Origin: Bubalus kerabau
Lineage: Eukaryota > Chordata > Mammalia > Artiodactyla > Bovidae
Length of the DNA: 64,000 nucleotides
Assembly (NCBI RefSeq): GCF_029407905.1
Contig: NW_026577926.1
Span: 1,116,001 to 1,180,000 of the forward strand
Reading direction: 5' to 3'
The position numbers and the translations under genes were made by a program. This document shows positions 46,430 to 57,869 of this stretch, one piece after another (positions within the stretch are counted from its first letter, which is position 1; each line of letters starts with the position of its first letter). Under the pieces are notes generated by a model. It ran no database searches, had not been told where the DNA came from, and saw only the letters and a program-made list of their open reading frames with translations.

Positions 46430-47775
46430 GCGCTATCGCGCCTGGGCGCAGAGCTGGAGCTCCGCCGCTCTGGCAGCTCGCTCGGTCCTTCCCAGTAACA
46501 GGCCCGCAACCCCTCTCTTCTCTCCGGCGTGCTGGGAACCGGGCTTCCAGGCCTGGGCCCAGAGCACTTGCCCGGAGCTCCCTGCTCAGGGACTGGTTCC
46601 CCTGCGCTGGGGCTGTGCTCTCCCTAGCCCAAACGCACCGGGGAGGGCCCCAAACCACATCCACACGACTCTACGCTGGGGGAGAGCTCCAGGGAAGCCC
46701 AGTCTGGCAGGCGCTTGCTGGGCACAAACGGAGTTTCCCTCTGGCTGTGGTGCTGCCTCCCCCGGCCAGGGGCCCTGGGACCCTGATTCCCTCCGCCCAG
46801 CGCTTAGTCTGGGCGGCCAAGCAACCGCTTGGGAATGCAGCCCTGGGCGCTCTCTTTGCCTGACAAAGAGCTCTGCTTGCGGGAGGCTTTGGCAGTTTGC
46901 ACAGCCCCGGCCCCTGAGCCTTCTGCAAAGAGGCCTGGCTCCTAGGTCCAAAGGGAAGGCCAGAGCGGAGCTGAGGCCAGCCAGGCGCCAGGCACGTCTC
47001 CCACACTCCCGCAGCCTGCTCCTTCCCGGGCGAGAACGCTAGAAGCTGGGGAGCGCTGGGCGAGGCTCGCCCAGGCCAGAGCAGCCTCTCGGCCGGGGCT
47101 CTGCGCTATCGCGCCTGGGCGCAGAGCTGGAGCTCCGCCGCTCTGGCAGCTCGCTCGGTTCTTCCCAGTAACAGGCCCGCAACACCTCTCTTCTCTCCGG
47201 CGTGCTGGGAACCGGGCTTCCAGGCCTGGGCCCAGAGCACTTGCCCGGAGCTCCCTGCTCAGGGACTGGTTCCCCTGCGCTGGGGCTGTGCTCTCCCTAG
47301 CCCAAACGCACCGGGGAAGGCCCCAAACCACATCCACACGACTCTACGCTGGGGGAGAGCTCCAGGGAAGCCCAGTCTGGCAGGCGCTTGCTGGGCACAA
47401 ACGGAGTTTCCCTCTGGCTGTGGTGCTGCCTCCCCCAGCCAGGGGCCCTGGGACCCTGATTCCCTCCGCCCAGCGCTTAGTCTGGGCGGCCAGGCAACCG
47501 CTTGGGAATGCAGCCCTGGGCGCTCTCTTTGCCTGACAAAGAGCTCTGCTTGCGGGAGGCTTTGGCAGTTTGCACAGCCCCGGCCCCTGAGCCTTCTGCA
47601 AAGAGGCCTGGCTCCTAGGTCCAAAGGGAAGGCCAGAGCGGAGCTGAGGCCAGCCAGGCGCCAGGCACGTCTCCCACACTCCCGCAGCCTGCTCCTTCCC
47701 GGGCGAGAACGCTAGAAGCTGGGGAGCGCTGGGCGAGGCTCGCCCAGGCCAGAGCAGCCTCTCGGCCGGGGCTCT
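46430..47775 (+). repeat. Monomers 70-71, the second a recombinant unit
   Basis: Monomer 70 is a G335 common unit. Monomer 71 (47103-47775) has two linked markers near its start, CTCGGTTCTTCCC (47154) and GCAACACCTC (47180), also present in monomer 77. Monomer 71 has G391 with G475 and A502, whereas G391 units normally carry C475 and G502 (as monomer 77 does). Its right end is therefore of the common type, implying exchange between about 391 and 475. Confidence 0.75.
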
Positions 47776-50467
47776 GCGCTATCGCGCCTGGGCGCAGAGC
47801 TGGAGCTCCGCCGCTCTGGCAGCTCGCTCGGTCCTTCCCAGTAACAGGCCCGCAACCCCTCTCTTCTCTCCGGCGTGCTGGGAACCGGGCTTCCAGGCCT
47901 GGGCACAGAGCACTTGCCCGGAGCTCCCTGCTCAGGGACTGGTTCCCCTGCGCTGGGGCTGTGCTCTCCCTAGCCCAAACGCACCGGGAAGGGCCCCAAA
48001 CCACATCCACACGACTCTACGCTGGGGGAGAGCTCCAGGGAAGCCCAGTCTGGCAGGCGCTTGCTGGGCACAAACGGAGTTTCCCTCTGGCTGTGGTGCT
48101 GCCTCCCCCAGCCAGGGGCCCTGGGACCCTGATTCCCTCCGCCCAGCGCTTAGTCTGGGCGGCCAAGCAACCGCTTGGGAATGCAGCCCTGGGCGCTCTC
48201 TTTGCCTGACAAAGAGCTCTGCTTGCGGGAGGCTTTGGCAGTTTGCACAGCCCCGGCCCCTGAGCCTTCTGCAAAGAGGCCTGGCTCCTAGGTCCAAAGG
48301 GAAGGCCAGAGCGGAGCTGAGGCCAGCCAGGCGCCAGGCACGTCTCCCACACTCCCGCAGCCTGCTCCTTCCCGGGCGAGAACGCTAGAAGCTGGGGAGC
48401 GCTGGGCGAGGCTCGCCCAGGCCAGAGCAGCCTCTCGGCCGGGGCTCTGCGCTATCGCGCCTGGGCGCAGAGCTGGAGCTCCGCCGCTCTGGCAGCTCGC
48501 TCGGTCCTTCCCAGTAACAGGCCCGCAACCCCTCTCTTCTCTCCGGCGTGCTGGGAACCGGGCTTCCAGGCCTGGGCCCAGAGCACTTGCCCGGAGCTCC
48601 CTGCTCAGGGACTGGTTCCCCTGCGCTGGGGCTGTGCTCTCCCTAGCCCAAACGCACCGGGGAAGGCCCCAAACCACATCCACACGACTCTACGCTGGGG
48701 GAGAGCTCCAGGGAAGCCCAGTCTGGCAGGCGCTTGCTGGGCACAAACGGAGTTTCCCTCTGGCTGTGGTGCTGCCTCCCCCAGCCAGGGGCCCTGGGAC
48801 CCTGATTCCCTCCGCCCAGCGCTTAGTCTGGGCGGCCAGGCAACCGCTTGGGAATGCAGCCCTGGGCGCTCTCTTTGCCTGACAAAGAGCTCTGCTTGCG
48901 GGAGGCTTTGGCAGTTTGCACACCCCCGGCCCCTGAGCCTTCTGCAAAGGGGCCTGGCTCCTAGGTCCAAAGGGAAGGCCAGAGCGGAGCTGAGGCCAGC
49001 CAGGCGCCAGGCACGTCTCCCACACTCCCGCAGCCTGCTCCTTCCCGGGCGAGAACGCTAGAAGCTGGGGAGCGCTGGGCGAGGCTCGCCCAGGCCAGAG
49101 CAGCCTCTCGGCCGGGGCTCTGCGCTATCGCGCCTGGGCGCAGAGCTGGAGCTCCGCCGCTCTGGCAGCTCGCTCGGTCCTTCCCAGTAACAGGCCCGCA
49201 ACCCCTCTCTTCTCTCCGGCGTGCTGGGAACCGGGCTTCCAGGCCTGGGCCCAGAGCACTTGCCCGGAGCTCCCTGCTCAGGGACTGGTTCCCCTGCGCT
49301 GGGGCTGTGCTCTCCCTAGCCCAAACGCACCGGGGAAGGCCCCAAACCACATCCACACGACTCTACGCTGGGGGAGAGCTCCAGGGAAGCCCAGTCTGGC
49401 AGGCGCTTGCTGGGCACAAACGGAGTTTCCCTCTGGCTGTGGTGCTGCCTCCCCCGGCCAGGGGCCCTGGGACCCTGATTCCCTCCGCCCAGCGCTTAGT
49501 CTGGGCGGCCAAGCAACCGCTTGGGAATGCAGCCCTGGGCGCTCTCTTTGCCTGACAAAGAGCTCTGCTTGCGGGAGGCTTTGGCAGTTTGCACAGCCCC
49601 GGCCCCTGAGCCTTCTGCAAAGAGGCCTGGCTCCTAGGTCCAAAGGGAAGGCCAGAGCGGAGCTGAGGCCAGCCAGGCGCCAGGCACGTCTCCCACACTC
49701 CCGCAGCCTGCTCCTTCCCGGGCGAGAACGCTAGAAGCTGGGGAGCGCTGGGCGAGGCTCGCCCAGGCCAGAGCAGCCTCTCGGCCGGGGCTCTGCGCTA
49801 TCGCGGCTGGGCGCAGAGCTGGAGCTCCGCCGCTCTGGCAGCTCGCTCGGTCCTTCCCAGTAACAGGCCCGCAACCCCTCTCTTCTCTCCGGCGTGCTGG
49901 GAACCGGGCTTCCAGGCCTGGGCCCAGAGCACTTGCCCGGAGCTCCCTGCTCAGGGACTGGTTCCCCTGCGCTGGGGCTGTGCTCTCCCTAGCCCAAACG
50001 CACCGGGGAGGGCCCCAAACCACATCCACACGACTCTACGCTGGGGGAGAGCTCCAGGGAAGCCCAGTCTGGCAGGCGCTTGCTGGGCACAAACGGAGTT
50101 TCCCTCTGGCTGTGGTGCTGCCTCCCCCAGCCAGGGGCCCTGGGACCCTGATTCCCTCCGCCCAGCGCTTAGTCTGGGCGGCCAAGCAACCGCTTGGGAA
50201 TGCAGCCCTGGGCGCTCTCTTTGCCTGACAAAGAGCTCTGCTTGCGGGAGGCTTTGGCAGTTTGCACAGCCCCGGCCCCTGAGCCTTCTGCAAAGAGGCC
50301 TGGCTCCTAGGTCCAAAGGGAAGGCCAGAGCGGAGCTGAGGCCAGCCAGGCGCCAGGCACGTCTCCCACACTCCCGCAGCCTGCTCCTTCCCGGGCGAGA
50401 ACGCTAGAAGCTGGGGAGCGCTGGGCGAGGCTCGCCCAGGCCAGAGCAGCCTCTCGGCCGGGGCTCT
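47776..50467 (+). repeat. A214 quartet, occurrence at monomers 72-75
   Basis: The order is A130/A214; A216/G391/C475/G502; A216/G335; then a G216/A335 unit beginning TATCGCGGCTGGG near 49800. That CGCGG marker recurs only in the fourth unit of the quartet at 55178-57869. The whole block has a counterpart 7,402 bases downstream (eleven monomers less one deleted base). Confidence 0.8.
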
Positions 50468-51140
50468 GCGCTATCGCGCCTGGGCGCAGAGCTGGAGCTC
50501 CGCCGCTCTGGCAGCTCGCTCGGTCCTTCCCAGTAACAGGCCCGCAACCCCTCTCTTCTCTCCGGCGTGCTGGGAACCGGGCTTCCAGGCCTGGGCACAG
50601 AGCACTTGCCCGGAGCTCTCTGCTCAGGGACTGGTTCCCCTGCGCTGGGGCTGTGCTCTCCCTAGCCCAAACGCACCGGGGAAGGCCCCAAACCACATCC
50701 ACACGACTCTACGCTGGGGGAGAGCTCCAGGGAAGCCCAGTCTGGCAGGCGCTTGCTGGGCACAAACGGAGTTTCCCTCTGGCTGTGGTGCTGCCTCCCC
50801 CAGCCAGGGGCCCTGGGACCCTGATTCCCTCCGCCCAGCGCTTAGTCTGGGCGGCCAAGCAACCGCTTGGGAAGGCAGCCCTGGGCGCTCTCTTTGCCTG
50901 ACAAAGAGCTCTGCTTGCGGGAGGCTTTGGCAGTTTGCACACCCCCGGCCCCTGAGCCTTCTGCAAAGAGGCCTGGCTCCTAGGTCCAAAGGGAAGGCCA
51001 GAGCGGAGCTGAGGCCAGCCAGGCGCCAGGCACGTCTCCCACACTCCCGCAGCCTGCTCCTTCCCGGGCGAGAACGCTAGAAGCTGGGGAGCGCTGGGCG
51101 AGGCTCGCCCAGGCCAGAGCAGCCTCTCGGCCGGGGCTCT
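50468..51140 (+). repeat. Monomer 76: isolated older-type unit
   Basis: This unit carries A130, T152, A216, A335, A391, G407, C475 and A502. The A130/T152/G407/C475 combination is typical of monomers 1-5 and 8-10 and absent from the units around it. Its closest match in this half of the window is monomer 88. Confidence 0.75.
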
Positions 51141-53832
51141 GCGCTATCGCGCCTGGGCGCAGAGCTGGAGCTCCGCCGCTCTGGCAGCTCGCTCGGTTCT
51201 TCCCAGTAACAGGCCCGCAACACCTCTCTTCTCTCCGGCGTGCTGGGAACCGGGCTTCCAGGCCTGGGCCCAGAGCACTTGCCCGGAGCTCCCTGCTCAG
51301 GGACTGGTTCCCCTGCGCTGGGGCTGTGCTCTCCCTAGCCCAAACGCACCGGGGAAGGCCCCAAACCACATCCACACGACTCTACGCTGGGGGAGAGCTC
51401 CAGGGAAGCCCAGTCTGGCAGGCGCTTGCTGGGCACAAACGGAGTTTCCCTCTGGCTGTGGTGCTGCCTCCCCCAGCCAGGGGCCCTGGGACCCTGATTC
51501 CCTCCGCCCAGCGCTTAGTCTGGGCGGCCAGGCAACCGCTTGGGAATGCAGCCCTGGGCGCTCTCTTTGCCTGACAAAGAGCTCTGCTTGCGGGAGGCTT
51601 TGGCAGTTTGCACACCCCCGGCCCCTGAGCCTTCTGCAAAGGGGCCTGGCTCCTAGGTCCAAAGGGAAGGCCAGAGCGGAGCTGAGGCCAGCCAGGCGCC
51701 AGGCACGTCTCCCACACTCCCGCAGCCTGCTGCTTCCCGGGCGAGAACGCTAGAAGCTGGGGAGCGCTGGGCGAGGCTCGCCCAGGCCAGAGCAGCCTCT
51801 CGGCCGGGGCTCTGCGCTATCGCGCCTGGGCGCAGAGCTGGAGCTCCGCCGCTCTGGCAGCTCGCTCGGTCCTTCCCAGTAACAGGCCCTCAACCCCTCT
51901 CTTCTCTCCGGCGTGCTGGGAACCGGGCTTCCAGGCCTGGGCCCAGAGCACTTGCCCGGAGCTCCCTGCTCAGGGACTGGTTCCCCTGCGCTGGGGCTGT
52001 GCTCTCCCTAGCCCAAACGCACCGGGGAGGGCCCCAAACCACATCCACACGACTCTACGCTGGGGGAGAGCTCCAGGGAAGCCCAGTCTGGCAGGCGCTT
52101 GCTGGGCACAAACGGAGTTTCCCTCTGGCTGTGGTGCTGCCTCCCCCGGCCAGGGGCCCTGGGACCCTGATTCCCTCCGCCCAGCGCTTAGTCTGGGCGG
52201 CCAAGCAACCGCTTGGGAATGCAGCCCTGGGCGCTCTCTTTGCCTGACAAAGAGCTCTGCTTGCGGGAGGCTTTGGCAGTTTGCACAGCCCCGGCCCCTG
52301 AGCCTTCTGCAAAGAGGCCTGGCTCCTAGGTCCAAAGGGAAGGCCAGAGCGGAGCTGAGGCCAGCCAGGCGCCAGGCACGTCTCCCACACTCCCGCAGCC
52401 TGCTCCTTCCCGGGCGAGAACGCTAGAAGCTGGGGAGCGCTGGGCGAGGCTCGCCCAGGCCAGAGCAGCCTCTCGGCCGGGGCTCTGCGCTATCGCGCCT
52501 GGGCGCAGAGCTGGAGCTCCGCCGCTCTGGCAGCTCGCTCGGTCCTTCCCAGTAACAGGCCCGCAACCCCTCTCTTCTCTCCGGCGTGCTGGGAACCGGG
52601 CTTCCAGGCCTGGGCCCAGAGCACTTGCCCGGAGCTCCCTGCTCAGGGACTGGTTCCCCTGCGCTGGGGCTGTGCTCTCCCTAGCCCAAACGCACCGGGG
52701 AAGGCCCCAAACCACATCCACACGACTCTACGCTGGGGGAGAGCTCCAGGGAAGCCCAGTCTGGCAGGCGCTTGCTGGGCACAAACGGAGTTTCCCTCTG
52801 GCTGTGGTGCTGCCTCCCCCGGCCAGGGGCCCTGGGACCCTGATTCCCTCCGCCCAGCGCTTAGTCTGGGCGGCCAAGCAACTGCTTGGGAAGGCAGCCC
52901 TGGGCGCTCTCTTTGCCTGACAAAGAGCTCTGCTTGCGGGAGGCTTTGGCAGTTTGCACAGCCCCAGCCCCTGAGCCTTCTGCAAAGAGGCCTGGCTCCT
53001 AGGTCCAAAGGGAAGGCCAGAGCGGAGCTGAGGCCAGCCAGGCGCCAGGCACGTCTCCCACACTCCCGCAGCCTGCTCCTTCCCGGGCGAGAACGCTAGA
53101 AGCTGGGGAGCGCTGGGCGAGGCTCGCCCAGGCCAGAGCAGCCTCTCGGCCGGGGCTCTGCGCTATCGCGCCTGGGCGCAGAGCTGGAGCTCCGCCGCTC
53201 TGGCAGCTCGCTCGGTCCTTCCCAGTAACAGGCCCGCAACCCCTCTCTTCTCTCCGGCGTGCTGGGAACCGGGCTTCCAGGCCTGGGCACAGAGCACTTG
53301 CCCGGAGCTCCCTGCTCAGGGACTGGTTCCCCTGCGCTGGGGCTGTGCTCTCCCTAGCCCAAACGCACCGGGGAGGGCCCCAAACCACATCCACACGACT
53401 CTACGCTGGGGGAGAGCTCCAGGGAAGCCCAGTCTGGCAGGCGCTTGCTGGGCACAAACGGAGTTTCCCTCTGGCTGTGGTGCTGCCTCCCCCAGCCAGG
53501 GGCCCTGGGACCCTGATTCCCTCCGCCCAGCGCTTAGTCTGGGCGGCCAAGCAACCGCTTGGGAATGCAGCCCTGGGCGCTCTCTTTGCCTGACAAAGAG
53601 CTCTGCTTGCGGGAGGCTTTGGCAGTTTGCACAGCCCCGGCCCCTGAGCCTTCTGCAAAGAGGCCTGGCTCCTAGGTCCAAAGGGAAGGCCAGAGCGGAG
53701 CTGAGGCCAGCCAGGCGCCAGGCACGTCTCCCACACTCCCGCAGCCTGCTCCTTCCCGGGCGAGAACGCTAGAAGCTGGGGAGCGCTGGGCGAGGCTCGC
53801 CCAGGCCAGAGCAGCCTCTCGGCCGGGGCTCT
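51141..53832 (+). repeat. Monomers 77-80: mixed units
   Basis: Monomer 77 is a G391/C475/G502 unit with GGTTCTTCCC and AACACCTC markers shared with monomer 71, and CTGCTGCTTCCC near 51729. Monomer 78 has GGCCCTCAACC near 51887, as in monomers 43 and 45. Monomer 79 has CAACTGCTTGGG near 52880, G407, and CCCCAGCCCC near 52963. Monomer 80 has A130 with C152 and otherwise the common haplotype. Confidence 0.65.
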
Positions 53833-55177
53833 GCGCTATCGCGCCTGGGCGCAGAGCTGGAGCTCCGCCGCTCTGGCAGCTCGCTCGGTCCTTCCCAGTA
53901 ACAGGCCCGCAACCCCTCTCTTCTCTCCGGCGTGCTGGGAACCGGGCTTCCAGGCCTGGGCCCAGAGCACTTGCCCGGAGCTCCCTGCTCAGGGACTGGT
54001 TCCCCTGCGCTGGGGCTGTGCTCTCCCTAGCCCAAACGCACCGGGGAAGGCCCCAAACCACATCCACACGACTCTACGCTGGGGGAGAGCTCCAGGGAAG
54101 CCCAGTCTGGCAGGCGCTTGCTGGGCACAAACGGAGTTTCCCTCTGGCTGTGGTGCTGCCTCCCCCAGCCAGGGGCCCTGGGACCCTGATTCCCTCCGCC
54201 CAGCGCTTAGTCTGGGCGGCCAGGCAACCGCTTGGGAATGCAGCCCTGGGCGCTCTCTTTGCCTGACAAAGAGCTCTGCTTGCGGGAGGCTTTGGCAGTT
54301 TGCACAGCCCCGGCCCCTGAGCCTTCTGCAAAGAGGCCTGGCTCCTAGGTCCAAAGGGAAGGCCAGAGCGGAGCTGAGGCCAGCCAGGCGCCAGGCACGT
54401 CTCCCACACTCCCGCAGCCTGCTCCTTCCCGGCGAGAACGCTAGAAGCTGGGGAGCGCTGGGCGAGGCTCGCCCAGGCCAGAGCAGCCTCTCGGCCGGGG
54501 CTCTGCGCTATCGCGCCTGGGCGCAGAGCTGGAGCTCCGCCGCTCTGGCAGCTCGCTCGGTCCTTCCCAGTAACAGGCCCGCAACCCCTCTCTTCTCTCC
54601 GGCGTGCTGGGAACCGGGCTTCCAGGCCTGGGCCCAGAGCACTTGCCCGGAGCTCCCTGCTCAGGGACTGGTTCCCCTGCGCTGGGGCTGTGCTCTCCCT
54701 AGCCCAAACGCACCGGGGAAGGCCCCAAACCACATCCACACGACTCTACGCTGGGGGAGAGCTCCAGGGAAGCCCAGTCTGGCAGGCGCTTGCTGGGCAC
54801 AAACGGAGTTTCCCTCTGGCTGTGGTGCTGCCTCCCCCGGCCAGGGGCCCTGGGACCCTGATTCCCTCCGCCCAGCGCTTAGTCTGGGCGGCCAAGCAAC
54901 CGCTTTGGAATGCAGCCCTGGGCGCTCTCTTTGCCTGACAAAGAGCTCTGCTTGCGGGAGGCTTTGGCAGTTTGCACAGCCCCGGCCCCTGAGCCTTCTG
55001 CAAAGAGGCCTGGCTCCTAGGTCCAAAGGGAAGGCCAGAGCGGAGCTGAGGCCAGCCAGGCGCCAGGCACGTCTCCCACACTCCCGCAGCCTGCTCCTTC
55101 CCGGGCGAGAACGCTAGAAGCTGGGGAGCGCTGGGCGAGGCTCGCCCAGGCCAGAGCAGCCTCTCGGCCGGGGCTCT
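53833..55177 (+). repeat. Monomers 81-82: recombinant unit with deletion, then A216/G335 unit
   Basis: Monomer 81 (53833-54504) has G391 with G475 and A502, the same unusual combination as monomer 71, and lacks one G near 54430 (CTTCCCGGCGAG), the deletion also seen at 36263. Monomer 82 is an A216/G335 unit with a private CGCTTTGGAATG near 54901. The succession deletion, A216/G335, A214 quartet is the same as at 36263-39702. Confidence 0.78.
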
Positions 55178-57869
55178 GCGCTATCGCGCCTGGGCGCAGA
55201 GCTGGAGCTCCGCCGCTCTGGCAGCTCGCTCGGTCCTTCCCAGTAACAGGCCCGCAACCCCTCTCTTCTCTCCGGCGTGCTGGGAACCGGGCTTCCAGGC
55301 CTGGGCACAGAGCACTTGCCCGGAGCTCCCTGCTCAGGGACTGGTTCCCCTGCGCTGGGGCTGTGCTCTCCCTAGCCCAAACGCACCGGGAAGGGCCCCA
55401 AACCACATCCACACGACTCTACGCTGGGGGAGAGCTCCAGGGAAGCCCAGTCTGGCAGGCGCTTGCTGGGCACAAACGGAGTTTCCCTCTGGCTGTGGTG
55501 CTGCCTCCCCCAGCCAGGGGCCCTGGGACCCTGATTCCCTCCGCCCAGCGCTTAGTCTGGGCGGCCAAGCAACCGCTTGGGAATGCAGCCCTGGGCGCTC
55601 TCTTTGCCTGACAAAGAGCTCTGCTTGCGGGAGGCTTTGGCAGTTTGCACAGCCCCGGCCCCTGAGCCTTCTGCAAAGAGGCCTGGCTCCTAGGTCCAAA
55701 GGGAAGGCCAGAGCGGAGCTGAGGCCAGCCAGGCGCCAGGCACGTCTCCCACACTCCCGCAGCCTGCTCCTTCCCGGGCGAGAACGCTAGAAGCTGGGGA
55801 GCGCTGGGCGAGGCTCGCCCAGGCCAGAGCAGCCTCTCGGCCGGGGCTCTGCGCTATCGCGCCTGGGCGCAGAGCTGGAGCTCCGCCGCTCTGGCAGCTC
55901 GCTCGGTCCTTCCCAGTAACAGGCCCGCAACCCCTCTCTTCTCTCCGGCGTGCTGGGAACCGGGCTTCCAGGCCTGGGCCCAGAGCACTTGCCCGGAGCT
56001 CCCTGCTCAGGGACTGGTTCCCCTGCGCTGGGGCTGTGCTCTCCCTAGCCCAAACGCACCGGGGAAGGCCCCAAACCACATCCACACGACTCTACGCTGG
56101 GGGAGAGCTCCAGGGAAGCCCAGTCTGGCAGGCGCTTGCTGGGCACAAACGGAGTTTCCCTCTGGCTGTGGTGCTGCCTCCCCCAGCCAGGGGCCCTGGG
56201 ACCCTGATTCCCTCCGCCCAGCGCTTAGTCTGGGCGGCCAGGCAACCGCTTGGGAATGCAGCCCTGGGCGCTCTCTTTGCCTGACAAAGAGCTCTGCTTG
56301 CGGGAGGCTTTGGCAGTTTGCACACCCCCGGCCCCTGAGCCTTCTGCAAAGGGGCCTGGCTCCTAGGTCCAAAGGGAAGGCCAGAGCGGAGCTGAGGCCA
56401 GCCAGGCGCCAGGCACGTCTCCCACACTCCCGCAGCCTGCTCCTTCCCGGGCGAGAACGCTAGAAGCTGGGGAGCGCTGGGCGAGGCTCGCCCAGGCCAG
56501 AGCAGCCTCTCGGCCGGGGCTCTGCGCTATCGCGCCTGGGCGCAGAGCTGGAGCTCCGCCGCTCTGGCAGCTCGCTCGGTCCTTCCCAGTAACAGGCCCG
56601 CAACCCCTCTCTTCTCTCCGGCGTGCTGGGAACCGGGCTTCCAGGCCTGGGCCCAGAGCACTTGCCCGGAGCTCCCTGCTCAGGGACTGGTTCCCCTGCG
56701 CTGGGGCTGTGCTCTCCCTAGCCCAAACGCACCGGGGAAGGCCCCAAACCACATCCACACGACTCTACGCTGGGGGAGAGCTCCAGGGAAGCCCAGTCTG
56801 GCAGGCGCTTGCTGGGCACAAACGGAGTTTCCCTCTGGCTGTGGTGCTGCCTCCCCCGGCCAGGGGCCCTGGGACCCTGATTCCCTCCGCCCAGCGCTTA
56901 GTCTGGGCGGCCAAGCAACCGCTTGGGAATGCAGCCCTGGGCGCTCTCTTTGCCTGACAAAGAGCTCTGCTTGCGGGAGGCTTTGGCAGTTTGCACAGCC
57001 CCGGCCCCTGAGCCTTCTGCAAAGAGGCCTGGCTCCTAGGTCCAAAGGGAAGGCCAGAGCGGAGCTGAGGCCAGCCAGGCGCCAGGCACGTCTCCCACAC
57101 TCCCGCAGCCTGCTCCTTCCCGGGCGAGAACGCTAGAAGCTGGGGAGCGCTGGGCGAGGCTCGCCCAGGCCAGAGCAGCCTCTCGGCCGGGGCTCTGCGC
57201 TATCGCGGCTGGGCGCAGAGCTGGAGCTCCGCCGCTCTGGCAGCTCGCTCGGTCCTTCCCAGTAACAGGCCCGCAACCCCTCTCTTCTCTCCGGCGTGCT
57301 GGGAACCGGGCTTCCAGGCCTGGGCCCAGAGCACTTGCCCGGAGCTCCCTGCTCAGGGACTGGTTCCCCTGCGCTGGGGCTGTGCTCTCCCTAGCCCAAA
57401 CGCACCGGGGAGGGCCCCAAACCACATCCACACGACTCTACGCTGGGGGAGAGCTCCAGGGAAGCCCAGTCTGGCAGGCGCTTGCTGGGCACAAACGGAG
57501 TTTCCCTCTGGCTGTGGTGCTGCCTCCCCCAGCCAGGGGCCCTGGGACCCTGATTCCCTCCGCCCAGCGCTTAGTCTGGGCGGCCAAGCAACCGCTTGGG
57601 AATGCAGCCCTGGGCGCTCTCTTTGCCTGACAAAGAGCTCTGCTTGCGGGAGGCTTTGGCAGTTTGCACAGCCCCGGCCCCTGAGCCTTCTGCAAAGAGG
57701 CCTGGCTCCTAGGTCCAAAGGGAAGGCCAGAGCGGAGCTGAGGCCAGCCAGGCGCCAGGCACGTCTCCCACACTCCCGCAGCCTGCTCCTTCCCGGGCGA
57801 GAACGCTAGAAGCTGGGGAGCGCTGGGCGAGGCTCGCCCAGGCCAGAGCAGCCTCTCGGCCGGGGCTCT
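55178..57869 (+). repeat. A214 quartet, occurrence at monomers 83-86
   Basis: The four unit types are the same as at 47776-50467, including the TATCGCGGCTGGG start of the fourth unit near 57201. I noticed no private change within this copy at the sites read. The offset from the 47776 copy is 7,402 bases. Confidence 0.8.
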
